A DNA stretch of 64,000 nt. Origin: Balanoglossus misakiensis. Taxonomy: Eukaryota; Hemichordata. Position numbers and translations under genes: made by a program. The stretch covers positions 13,702,001-13,766,000 of the forward strand of contig CM082584.2 of the NCBI GenBank assembly GCA_040954595.2, given 5' to 3'. Below, in pieces: positions 42,657-55,100 of the stretch (the stretch's first letter is position 1; the number at the start of each line of letters is the position of its first letter). The notes below the pieces were generated by a model, which saw only the letters and a list, made by a program, of their open reading frames with translations, ran no database searches and was not told the origin of the DNA.

Positions 42657-43812
42657 TTAAAGTGGAACGTTGTGATCCGTTTTTGAGCCAATTCTGCGAA
42701 ATGCGATTAAAAAGTACTATGAAAAACGTTGGTTTCATTCACTTTCACTTACGCATAACAGAGCTACAGCCAGCCAAAAACTGCGCGAACCCGGAAGTGA
42801 GTGACGTCAGCAACTGTTGTCCGCTGCCGACGCGTTGGAGCGAGCTTATGCTTATACACGCCTGCACTCACGCGACCGACGACGTTAGCATGGCAACATA
42901 TTCTCGGGTAGTAGGCTACAATTTTGAACCAGAGATTCCCTTCTACGACCAAGCGACTGAATTTTACAGAGGACAAAAGTTCATGCAGTTCTGATCTCCG
43001 ATGTGTCCGTTTGTCAAGGCTTACACTTGGTGTGGTTTCAGTGAAACCATAGACCCTAGAGTCTATGGTGAAACAGACAATGCTGCAATTAAACAATACC
43101 CTCCCTCCTTGTCTCTCCCTCGTTGTCACCTTTTCGAACCACTTTTCTTACAAAAATACTTAGTCACCTTTTATGGAGTTGAAAAGAACGCAGGTGCATC
43201 GTCCTGCTCTCCAGGTGTAGTACGTCCGTAGTATAATGGAAGCCAATACTATAGTTATTGTATGCATGTTTCGTCTCTTGAAATGTATTAAAACTGCCCT
43301 TTTTAGTTGCTTTCATTTGATAACTATGCGATCGTCAATAAATGGAAATTAAACCCAAATACGTGTACCAAAAAACGTGCAGGAAGGATTTAAAACGGTA
43401 CGTTTATTATTATCAGCGGCAGTTAGAACAACTTTGTATAGGCCTTACGGTTTGTTCATAAACGTCGACATGCATGGCATCATGGACATTGCAGGGTCTA
43501 TGTCTGCACGCATCGACAAATACAATACACGAAGAGCATTGCCTTTGAAAGAAACTTATCCCCGTCGATTTTCCGAATATGTTTTTAAAATCATGAACTT
43601 GACATTTCGCCATGTCAGATCCGCGCAAAATGTGTCTGTTTATTGGAAATGACACGTCGAACGTGTTAGTTGCTGACGTCACTGTAGTATTTTCAACGCG
43701 CGTCTTCTGCTTGCGCAGGAAGTGAAAGTGAATTAACCCATCGGAACGTTGCCGTTTTTGACACCCGGTTTGTACTTTGAAGCCCAAAATTGAGGGTGTC
43801 GTTCCACTTTAA
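42657..43812. mobile_element. Non-autonomous TTAA-flanked inverted-repeat DNA element
   Basis: TTAA (42657-42660) then AGTGGAACG at the left end; CGTTCCACT then TTAA (43809-43812) at the right end. Sub-terminal inverted segments also match: gtgacgtcagcaac near 42803 against gttgctgacgtcac near 43669, and ttcactttcactt near 42738 against aagtgaaagtgaa near 43721. More CpG-rich than its surroundings. The open frames inside it resemble no transposase. TTAA target-site use suggests a piggyBac superfamily origin. Confidence 0.75.
43047..43069. repeat. Short palindrome inside the TTAA element
   Basis: ACCATAGAC, 5-nt spacer, GTCTATGGT. The same core recurs at 18883-18900 as CATAGACC-AG-GGTCTATG. 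Confidence 0.7.
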
Positions 43813-46800
43813 CTATTCTCGACTTTGTATTTCAAAGATTTGACACAATTTGACATTTACCCGTGATCATTATTAGATATTATTAATATTCTCTCCATTC
43901 TGTATCAATGTTTCAGTAAAACCATACATTAATAATAAAACATTCATGGTTTGATAAAGAAACATTAGAATAAAAAAGTAATTAATAGTAATTTAGCTAA
44001 TATGACAAGTCATTAAATATGCAATTAAAAAGTCATTAGGTTGCCGAGATTACGTGTACATGTAGTTGGTGAAACCGATAACAAGTGACTAATTATAAGT
44101 TATGTTGTGTTTGCCAAAGTAATCAGGAGATTGTTTTGTTATCGATACTTACTTTGGGAATTATACAGAATAAAATGAAAAATGAACTGTCTATTTGTAA
44201 TCCTGAAGATAATTGGTGGTTCACATATGGGATTTAAAAGTTTTTCATTTCTGCCTTACATGTATATTTTGTTCTCCTTTTACTTTTGAATTCTCCTATA
44301 TTGATATTATCATTTAGCCAGCTGTATTTTGTACTGATGAGACAACAACTCAGTACATGTAGGTCCATTTACAGTTAAACATGTCTAAACCAAACAGCGA
44401 AGGGACTAAAGAAATTGTTCGGTTTGCAGAGGTGTTCGGTTTATAGACGTTCTTTTTAACGTGTGGTTCTGTGTAAAGGGGACTGGAAAAGGTGTTCGGT
44501 ATAGACAGGTTTCCAGATTATACAGGTTTCAGTTTAGACAGGTTTGTGAAATTTCCCACAGGAACATACAGTATAGTCAAATACACAAAGATGTTTCAGT
44601 GTTTCAGACTTTAAGTTTAATTAGAAATTTATGTCTACAGGAGCTGTGCATTTGATGTTACCACTGTGAGCTCAAATTTGGAAGAGTACTTTTAGGAATT
44701 GGTTGACAAGACAATTAAAGTAAAGTGCCAGCCCTTTAAATGTCTTGCAAGTCAGTTTATGCAATTATTTCAGTATTAGTTGTGCACAATCACTCAGGGA
44801 GGTTTTTTCCTATTCAAAACCAGACTGCATAATAGTCATAGACATGTATGTGTGTATCAGTATACATAGATTATAATCATGCCTCTCATCAAAAGGGCTG
44901 TTGTAAATTCTGCAAAGATCTGTTACATTTTGGGGGAAATTATAAAATATTCATTTCAAAAGAGATAAAACTTCTCTCACCAACTTCCTGTCCATATTTT
45001 GATATGGGTCTCGTGTGTTGTTGCTGATTTTCCTGTAAAAAAATTGTTACTTTAGCTTTGCATCTTTCATTAGCGCTAATGCAAAAGGTAGGATGTGGAG
45101 TGCAACCTGTGGGCATATTATGGTTGGGGAAATTAAATAGCCAATCATATCACTCTCTTTCAGTTCATAAAAATACTGCTCGGGTGCGTTTCCTCGTAAC
45201 CCACCGCAAAACGCTGAACAGTTAACCGTCAGGCACGATGTCTATTGGTCATGATTTCATTATTGATAATCGAACTATATGCTTAGTGTATTATCGCCAA
45301 AGAGAAAAAAGAATATTGTCGGTTTAATATTGAAAATTTTATCTCCCCATAAAATCTGTTCCCTCCAGGCATGTGTGAATTAATAATGGATATTGTAGCA
45401 CCAGTAACCTGATTAAAATATGTTGAAGACAGCCTTTTAAAGGCTAGGAAGAAGGGACAACTCACAGTACAGATTGCTCAGTATGAAAAATATAAAACAT
45501 TGTTGATGGTATAGACTGTTAACCAGAAGCTTGATCTGTGTGTGGCTTCACAGTATGGTGTGTGTGCTTTTGTAGAATCCTATCATTTGGTCATCACTTT
45601 TCCCATGATGCTTTGCTGGAGTACTTGTGTTGTCCACGCTTGCTGTGATGGCTTGCTAGATTGATTTTCAAATACACAGTATGTTTGTTCAAATAAAAAA
45701 TCAAAATTGATGACACTGCATACATTGTATACCCCACGATAGCTGGCAATACTGCCTACCTGTTGACCATCATTTATGTCATAATATTCGGCAGTTCTTC
45801 AACAGGGAGCTATCTTGTTGAGTGTAATGTAAACCTGGCTGAGATTTTCAGCAAAGTAATTAGTCACATGTTTATAATCCTCCATACATGTAGAATTTTT
45901 TTGCTATATTGAAGTTGCTGACAAGACTAGGTACTTGTACAATAGGCTTATGTATCAGCCTGAATATTTGGCCTAGAATTGGCGCTGTAATTCCAGTTGC
46001 CAACCAATAAAATAAGTACTTTATATAAATCTTAATATCCAGATTACAGTCTAGTGTTACTTTCAACAAATCATGTCTGGTTGGCTATTAATGAGAAAAA
46101 CTTCAGCTTTCTGATTGGGTGAGTGATTAATGCAAAGAGAAATTTTGTACAATATCATAACTTTAACAGTACAAATGCCTTCATTAAGTCTCCACCAGAA
46201 TATATGTTCTGTAGTTTACATTTAGCTAGTATGCGCGATACACTCGTCTAATCCCTTTCATGGCCATTACTCGTAATGAATGCTTTTATACAGAACACCT
46301 ACACGCGCGGAATCCTTCAAAAACACACTGATTAAGGCTAGAATCTCAGTTTTCTATTGAATGTGGATACGCTGCCACAAAAGACACTGCAATGTGGAGG
46401 GTGGGACATTAATTTTGTATTGTCCGCCATCGGGTGCCAAAGTAGCTCTCAAGCCAGTCAGCAATATAGCGAGAGCTCTCTCGTTTGAACTTGCTTGTGC
46501 GGTCTGAATGGCAGTGTGCGGTGTTGGTATTGATGCGGCATTGTCAGTCGTCATGTATGTGGTGCTCCTTTGTAAACGCTTTAATTTGGGAGGACTGTTC
46601 TGTTTTCCTGCCAGACGTGCCGTTCCACAATGCAGTCTGTCATGATATTCTCTCCTTGAGGGGGCAATCACACTGAGCCATCAAAAATGATGCACGTCAC
46701 ACGCAATATGTTAAATGAAGGAGATACGTCCTTCACAAAAAAATATGCAACCGACCAACAAAAGGAATCTTTTCAGAGTGAACAGCGAAAATAGAAAAAA

Positions 46801-49370
46801 GTCTTTTGGAGGAGTCAGTTTATTGAGCAGCCGAAGGAGACGAACATTTCTTGCAGAATGTTGTGAAGACGGTGATACTGGTTCTACATTTTTTCCCCTG
46901 GAATTTTTCCCGTAATTGCTCATGCTCGATTACAGCTGTTCACTTTCTTTTCTTGGTCATGAAGTTGATTACTGCGATAAACACGTGGAACTTTGCAACT
47001 TGTGGCATCTTTTTTAAAATTTCCACTTCATATACTTTGTATGACATTTTCAGGAGTGAATAAGAGCCGGAAAGTAATAGCAGGAAAAATATCGCTGATA
47101 ACATTGATTAGCGTTCGTGATTAAGTTTAAATACTGACGTGAGGCAAATTGCGCAAAATGCGTAATCTTCCTCAATTCGCAACAAAAGCCCACACATTAT
47201 ACATCTCTATGAATTCAATGGCAGGCTAAACTGGTAAACACCCTGCCGAGACAAAAGTGAATTACTCTCCTTTCTGTTCATTTTCTACTAATGATCACAT
47301 CTATTGAAGGTCTCATTTTCCGGGCTCTTTCCCGTTTCCAGGCAGCCCAGGCGTTGGAAGGGGCCAAGCCACACGTAATAGATCGTACAACTTGGCAATT
47401 TTCACAGCAGTGCTAACGGTTCAAGCAACCTTGTTAATGCAGTTGTAGAAAAGGCAACTGGCTTGAATTCCAAGTGCAAATAGGCGCAGAGAACTTCCTG
47501 CAAACACATTAGTATCTCATGCTAATTACATCGTTATAGTTCTTGGTTAACAGGCTCTATAATGATTCTACAGGATGTGCATCCTTACGTTTAATTTGCC
47601 AAATTTGAATGGCCTTCTCTTTATCATCACTGTCGCAGTATTGTGTTCACGGCCGTGGAATCTTTCTTCTCGGACAAGAAGCCTCTGACGATAATATCAA
47701 TTTGCTTTCATTTTCCTCTTCCGACTTGTTGGTACATGAGCATGAAAAGTCAAAATAACACTTTGTCGGGCTGCACCGTTGAAGGAACAGGGCGCAATTT
47801 GCGATCAATTATCCTGGCGTCATGCTGGAGTTTTTCCCCCGCTTTCAACAGTTTATTTTTTTCCATACACATGTAGCATGTAACTGTGCTTGGTGCGACA
47901 TGTACATGTAGGAGGTACAATGAACCATACTTCATTTGGAGCGCTGTGGTTTTCTGAAAACGTCATCTGATTTCTCTCGGTCTATGTGTATGAGGTGTAA
48001 CTGCAGATGTGATTTGCTGGTGCTGTGTTGCCTACCAGATGGTCAGGGAGGTCGGCTGAATTGCACAAGGATACGATCGCCTGTTGAGATAATCACCAGT
48101 TTTTCCCATTATACACAATTTATTTGTGTATTTTCTTTGTGAGAGTTTTTTACATGTATGCTGTTCTGCTGGATTCAAACAGAGATTTTTTTGATGTCTT
48201 GACTTAAAATTTTCCCTGCGTTTGTAGAATTAAGCAAAAGAAATCCTTCCAGAAATTGTAAAATAGAGCATCGGCAGTCAAAAATACAACAAACCAACAC
48301 ATAGAATATGCAGATTACATTGTAGTCTTTGTAATGTGGTTCATTCCAAAATAAAGCATGACATTTTTCAAACTCCCAGAATATGGCATTTTCTCTCAAA
48401 ATATTGTCAATAATCCTGACATTTAGGTGATATTTGTATATTGGATTTTCTTAAATCCTGATCAAAAATTGTCAATAAAACTCAGTGTGTATGGATTTTA
48501 TAGGCATGTCTTGTGTGTTGTGACAGAGACTGTAATGTTAAAGGGTGGTACAATTATAGAACTGATGAGGTTTATTTGACTATGATCATATTTGAAGTTT
48601 TTCATATTTTGATGATAAATATTTAAAACTGCAAAATAGCCTGCAGTGTAGTCTCTATTACCCGCGCCATCAATTGCGATGTTTGTTTTGACACCTCCAA
48701 AGTGGAGATTGTGAATGAGAAATTGAGGAACCCGGAACAACCCTCAAAGAGATCCAACATCATTACGCTAAGTGAAGTCAGCAAGAAAAGAAAAAAAGTT
48801 GTTTCAGACGTTGGCATGGCAAAATTGGAGAGAAGATAAGTGGACAAATTGATTGGATTTGGTGTTCAGAACTCGGATGTAATCAAGCTAATCTTGGTAT
48901 GGAGGATGAGGGATTTTATTAAGTGGACGTAAAGTTGTGTCTATTGACAGCTGCACTCAATGGGCACGGTGAGTCAACCACCTCTCGGATCAATACGCCT
49001 GCTTCTCAATTCCTCGCCTATCAATAATCCCGGAATCCAGATCACCTTCGTGACAGAATCTCCATTCTTCCCGAGGTCAAGCAGCTGGATTTAATTCTTT
49101 CGGAAGAAAATGTATCATTTTACTAAAGATCTTTTTTTTCTTTCTCGCGTTTTGCCAGTTGTTGTGAAACTGGTTATTAAGCAGACGATCCACTGTAACA
49201 ACCCAGGAGGTTTCACTGACAATTAACAGGCGCAAAATGATTTCATTGATGTTGAATTTATTTTTTCTGGATGAATTTGAGATTTGTAGCTTTTCACCTG
49301 GACTTGCACAACAGCTCAGCAAGCCATGTGAATAAACCATTAAAATGGTCCATTTTACAACTTTTTGCCT
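43813..49370. other. Non-coding stretch
   Basis: Holds a degenerate ggtgttcggttta-type repeat (44415-44545), a CpG-richer patch at 46240-46680 and scattered homeodomain-like AT-rich sites. No coding exon supported. Confidence 0.45.
44415..44545. repeat. Degenerate tandem repeat (gttcggttta/agacaggttt)
   Basis: gttcggtttgcagag, gtgttcggtttatagacg, gtgttcggtatagacagg and ttcagtttagacaggttt follow one another; likely a worn transposon end. Confidence 0.5.
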
Positions 49371-49469
49371 TTACTATTGATAGTTTTTTTATGCATTCAT
49401 TCATCCTTTGAGCGTAATGCATTTGCTCAACATCAGTCCATGATCAGGTACTATTCAGGGCCTTGCTAT

Positions 49470-50060
49470 TGAATGAATCCCTGAAGTCATTGAATGATAG
49501 TGATTTGACATTATTCAGGGATATATCATCTGATATCATCATTATCATTTGTTAATTCAACATCATTTGATCTCCAGAATCAGTGCATTAGAGATGCTAT
49601 GACATCATTTAGTGACATTCTGACATCAGGCCATTCTTTGACATCACACAGTGATGCTAAAAGCACCCGTCTGACATAGTGATGGTGTGATATTATTCAG
49701 CGATGCTACTCGTTTTTCACGTGAACTTGCTTCAGTAATGCTCTGACATCACACAGTCCCATGCAGAGATGCTGTGACATCACACGTCTCCAGTTAATGA
49801 TTCTCTGACTTCACCCAATCCCATACATTTGTAAATACACTGTATACAGTGATTATTTGGACATCACAAAATCCCACACAATAGTGCTGTGGCATCACAA
49901 AATTTCTGCTGCGCCACAATCCCATACGATCTCAAACACTTTCGCTCTGATATCACACAGGTAATCCCATTGCGCAGAAACATGCTCCCGATCATCAAAC
50001 CATAATCTGACATTACAGGGTGATCAGACCCTGGCGTCTCAGATATATGATGCCCCGCCG
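49470..50060. repeat. Degenerate minisatellite with ctgacatcacacagtcccat units
   Basis: The core (t)gacatcacac recurs about a dozen times at irregular 25-60 bp spacing, often paired with gatgct or aatcccata. No frame is conserved across units. Confidence 0.7.
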
Positions 50061-51004
50061 AGCGTGTCAAGATGCACAACTGAAACATTTCAGCAGTGAA
50101 TAATCTACCCGATGATTTATGACTCTTATTTCTTTCAAATCATGAAAGTAAGAGAAGAGGTACCCCTAAAGGCAATAGATCATCTTGCCACTAGTAACGC
50201 CGCTGTCCGCAACATTTTTTATGACTTCACTGGGGAATCAACTGGCCCACAATGGTCACACTACTATTTCATCCACAATAATGAAAACTATCTTTATAAG
50301 AGAGTTTGTAATATTCTTTGAATTAAAACGACTTTGAAATTTATGGGACCCTGTACCCACTCTTACATGTACTTACTTACAGAGAAGCTGTGTTTCCCTC
50401 AGTCATCGTTCTACAGTAATATAATCCATTCATGTTCAAAAAAATCAATAAACTATGAATATATTCTTTTTATGTGTTGTGTTGTGTTGGTATGGCACCC
50501 ATAAATTACAATTTTACGTATATGAAAACAAAAATCTGAAGTGATTGTAAATGTTTGATGGTAAGAGTTCACCTGGTGAAAGGGTGTCCCTTGCAAACTC
50601 AAAACCAAAATGTGCCGAGATGAGAAGCACAAACATTTGTAATCCATCAAAGCAGATTTTAATAATTTGGTGAATTCTGCTGCTGTGGGGCTGATACTTG
50701 TGATGCCATGATGGTGCCAGCATGAAAATAAATAAAGATCTTAGAGGATCTTGGAGGCATGGACTGCTGACCCTAAAGTTCTACCCTCCACAAATCTTGT
50801 TGTTGCACTGAAGGCACAAGCTGGACTTGAAGGCATATAGCTAACCTCAAATTGAAATACAGATAAAGATTAATTTATTGTGGTGCATGTGTGCATATTG
50901 ATCTTCTTGGGAGGAATATGGGATGTACTTTCCATGTTGATCCACAGATGAAATAAATAAGTGGAAATCTGTTTTGGTTTCTTATGTATGGGATATGTCC
51001 AATG

Positions 51005-51345
51005 TAGATGGATGGATGGATGGATGGATAGATAGACGAATAGCTACGTAGATAGATACTAAGGTAGATTATATAGAGACATAGATAGATAAATAAATAG
51101 ATCAATGGATCAATAGCTAAATAGTAGTACATGTACATGTAGGCTAGCTAGCTATGTAGATAGATAGATGATACATGTAGATAATGTAGATAGATAAATG
51201 GATGGATGGATGGATGGATGGATGAATGAATGGATGGCTAGATAGAGATACTGTAGATTATGCAAGTGTGTGGATGGATGGAGATTGATGGAAAGGGGAT
51301 GGATAGACAGATATACTGACTGGCTGACTAGAGAGATAGACATGC
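51005..51345. repeat. GATG/GATA tetranucleotide repeat block
   Basis: Runs of gatggatggatgg and gatagatagat, interrupted, with a TACATGTACATGTAG at 51128. The Tyr-Leu-Ser-Ile and His-Pro-Ser open frames on the opposite strand are repeat artefacts. Confidence 0.9.
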
Positions 51346-51949
51346 AGTATTTATTATTTTGTATAATGCCTGTTACATTAGAAAGTCTGAGTTATTATGA
51401 ATTTCTTCAGAAATGATGTTTCACCAGTGTGAAGAGACGCTTAACGTGGATGACGCCAGTTTGGTTGTAGGGTTAATTGAGGTGGACGCTGGGAAGATCG
51501 GAACCACTTTGCTTATTACAAATATTCACCTGTCATGGTTTCTATCTTGGAGAGTGTTACCACAATTAATATGAGTGTGCAGTATCAATGTTAAGTGTGT
51601 ACATAAACCAAATTCTGCCAAGTCCCCAGCAGATTGTTTGATCATTACAGTTGATAAATGTTTGCAATTTCAGTGGTAATTACATGTAAGTGTGCACATA
51701 AAACAAGTTTCTCGTGTGTCAAGTTAAATTTCTGTACTTGTGTGTGTTTGATGGAATTCCTGTCTGGGAGTTTGAGTAATTTGAAACAAAAAAGTATGGA
51801 CATTCTGTTCTTTACATCGGCATTCAGAGTCAGCCATGCTATTAAACTTCAAGTCAAAGATGTAAAATTTCTTGAATCTTAAGTCTTTGACTATAATATA
51901 AATATTTTCTTACAACTGTCAATAACTGACTTTTTTTTCTTCTTTGCAG

Positions 51950-52124
51950 AGCTTCAACTTTTGAGGAGGAAACCCAACCCTGCAGCGGCATGCAAGTCAT
52001 ATTAATATTGAATAGTGGAGAGTTAGTGCTTGTTCTGTAGCATCAGCTGCTGGTTTATCTGTCCGAGTGAAAGGCAACATCAACGCCAATCATTTCCTGA
52101 GCTTCTGCCTGATTTTTGGGGAAG
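51950..52124 (+). other. Probable non-coding (5' UTR) internal exon of a second gene
   Basis: Strong polypyrimidine acceptor (ttttttttcttctttgcag) and strong donor (gaag followed by gtgagtgtg) define a 175-bp exon. All three + frames contain stops, so it cannot be an internal coding exon; an ATG at 51991 opens only a short frame. It would join candidate first exons at 26.1 or 27.9 kb to coding exons beyond the window. Confidence 0.5.
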
Positions 52125-55100
52125 GTGAGTGTGATCTTTCACTTCCTGGTTGATTGTGTGTGTGACTAGATTTGATATAAATTGGGGACTGATAAGGGAG
52201 TGTGTATGGCACCACTGTACACAGCTTTTCTGCTTGGGAGGCCTTGCTGTTTCAAATATCAAAATATTACCATAAGTTATGTTTGGGCTGTATGTTTTTC
52301 AAACTCAAGTTTCTCGCTGTTGTGGTGCGATTGTGTGATTCGTATGATGTATTGTTTTCTTCCTTATCAAGAGACACAATGATAAGTGCCAATCAGAACG
52401 CATTTATATAAGCTAAAGAAAGAATGAACAAGAAACAGAATAAAGGAATGAAAAGCACCCCATGCATACTCAAATAAAATGCATTTTTATTAAACTGCAC
52501 AATATTGCTTATTAAAAAGCCACATTCAAACCAAACACCCCCACAACTTGACATAGAATGGTTCATTTTTATGTCGAAAACAATTGGTGGTTGTTCAAAA
52601 GCTGGCTGGAGGGTCCAGGGGGTGACAAGGTTAAACAAATGTTGAATGTTGTAGGAAAGCAGTATACTTGATATGACTGCTTGCAGCCCGTTTGATTGAT
52701 ATGCAAAAAAAACCCTGCCAGCTATACTTCCAAAATGTTGTCCTACATGTATTTTTGAGCGATTGGGGTATCAGATGTTGAAACAAAAGACAGCAAGGGG
52801 AGGGGGAGACAATACACTTAATGGTGTCCACTGAACCAGATAATAAAACCCAATTAGAGAAACTTGTATGAGCCCACTCGAACCCACCTGATACCCGACC
52901 CCAGTACCTTAGAATTGTGCGTATCACTTGGGCTAATATTCTGTGTACAAACGGGTCCCCTCTGCAACAGTTTTGCAGATTTTGTTTAATATTACATGTG
53001 TGTTCTGGAAGAATGATGAGAATAAATTCTCTTGATAGCCTGAGATTAAACCTATTTTTGAGAAGCAGATGTTTATCAGAATAAGTGAATTGCGCTATCA
53101 GTCTTCAAAACTACAATTCCATGTTTTAATGTATTTGTACCATTACAAAGGTAACTTCAATTTCTTACCCTATCAGAACATATACGAGAGCCATCAGGTT
53201 TGTTTGTGACAGAAGGCTGGCATATTCAGTGTACATTGTGTTTGTACTAAAGTGCTATGAAGATAATGTGAAAAATAACTCAATGCATACGTAAAAAATG
53301 AACTTCTGTGCACCTCAAATTCCATCCGCGTTACTCTCCTAAATGTGCATCTGCAAGTGCAAAACAAAAATCACTGAAAGACATAGAGATCCAGCTGAAG
53401 ATCTGAGTGAAAATTTTCTCAGGGAGGATTGAAATAGGGCTGATTCCCCACCAAATGAAGGAATTTACGGATTTCTCCTACATGCTTGTTTAATTAGCCA
53501 TGACTCCTAACGTTAATGTAATGAGTAATCTCACATTGATGTATAACTCCACTTCCAGGCCTGATTCATCAGGCTGAGGACTATTTTGCAACAAAAAGCG
53601 AATAAAATTTACACCTAGCGAGGAACTACCCTGGGAATTAGCCACTCTGTTCTGAAGATGGAATGCAAATCAAAGTTTTCTTTTTAACCGAGGATAAATG
53701 GTACTTTGGTTGCACGCAACATGCGGTAAGGGTGCAATTACTCTGCAGCCTCAGTCACATGATTTTCACAACAAATAAGATCCAATTTCCCAGCGCATCA
53801 GTTATAACATTCTCACGGCTTTTCAAACATCAGTGTCTGTAATTCTGCTGCATCTCTCCCTACCCCCAGTAGGATTGATGATGAAAAATTAATCACTTTT
53901 GCCCGTTCCTTTTATTAAAGCGGGATGCGTCTTCGATAATCGCGGGGACATGGAAATTTGGTTTGGGGTTAAAAATTCAGGAAGTCGGAAACAAGAATTT
54001 GATGTGGTGAATCATACAGTAGCTAAAACTCAAAGATGAGGAAAAGAACAAAAGCGATGGTATCATCTTACGGAACAATAGACGGCAGATCAGGTTGCCC
54101 CATCGCTCAGAAGATTAATTGATTTCCTTTCATCCCAGAGGAGATAAAGTGCAGAGTTTTCTTTTGTCTTGAATTTAGAATCAGATCTTCAGCGTATCCA
54201 GGTCTCTCTCTGCAATCTTATTCTTTCATCTTGTATCACTTTTTTAGTATATGTCTATGGGTTGGAATTTCCCCTCGCTCTGCCCGCCTGAATTTATTTC
54301 AAAAGTATCACCCTCCATTATAGTTATACATGTGCTGTATTAAACCTCCCGGAGTCCAGGGATGGGGTGGAGGATGGGTGGCTAGGTAGGTGGGAGGTGG
54401 TGTAGCAATCTCATGGCTGTATTATGTGTATATATACTCACAGTGCATGTTTGACAAAAAGTGCCTACCTTCAAGTGAAGCAATTTATTCCTCTCGTCTC
54501 TTTCATTTTGTAGTTTGAGAAAGGAAAAAAGCATCATATTGACTGAGTCAGTGGTCTCTCGTCTGTGTGTATGCTGAGATTTTAATGTAAGAGTTATAAT
54601 TCCAGTGCTCAGGGTGTAACGACTGAACATACCATCAAACGGTCTTTGTCGGTATTTCTAATCCAAGATAAATATGCATCGTAAGGATGGTATTTAAGGC
54701 ATTACATTTTCTAAATGATATAAAATTTGTGGGCCTTTGAGCAAGATATCTTAATGAAGAGATTATTGGTGTTTTGATCAAATATGTACATGTACATGTA
54801 ACATGTTGCGTAAGTCTTTGAAACCTGGGGAGTTTTCTCTATTGCAGTGTGTATTAAAGCTGTAATGTCTCCAAAATTAAGTGGTGGGTGTTCATGTTGA
54901 GTGTACCCAAACTGTCAAATTGATTTTTCAATCAGATGCATGCTTTTCGAGATACGATATTTGTGTTGAGAGTGTCCAAATGACTTGTGTCCAAAGTGTC
55001 GCCCAGTTATTGCATTCACTGTGAAAAACAACAACACTTTCACACTTTTTTTCAGACAAGCAACCAAACAAGCAAGTAAACAAACTAACAAAACTTTTCA

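Noticed and set aside
42638-43787. Several 90-125 residue frames in the TTAA element
   Set aside because: No transposase or other family motif; frames overlap on both strands in a CpG-rich non-autonomous element.
46354-46671. 105-residue minus-strand frame in a CpG-richer patch
   Set aside because: No recognisable domain, no splice or promoter evidence, plus-strand frame equally open.
50875-51343. Tyr/Ile/Ser/His-rich minus-strand frames
   Set aside because: Translation of GATG/GATA tetranucleotide repeats.
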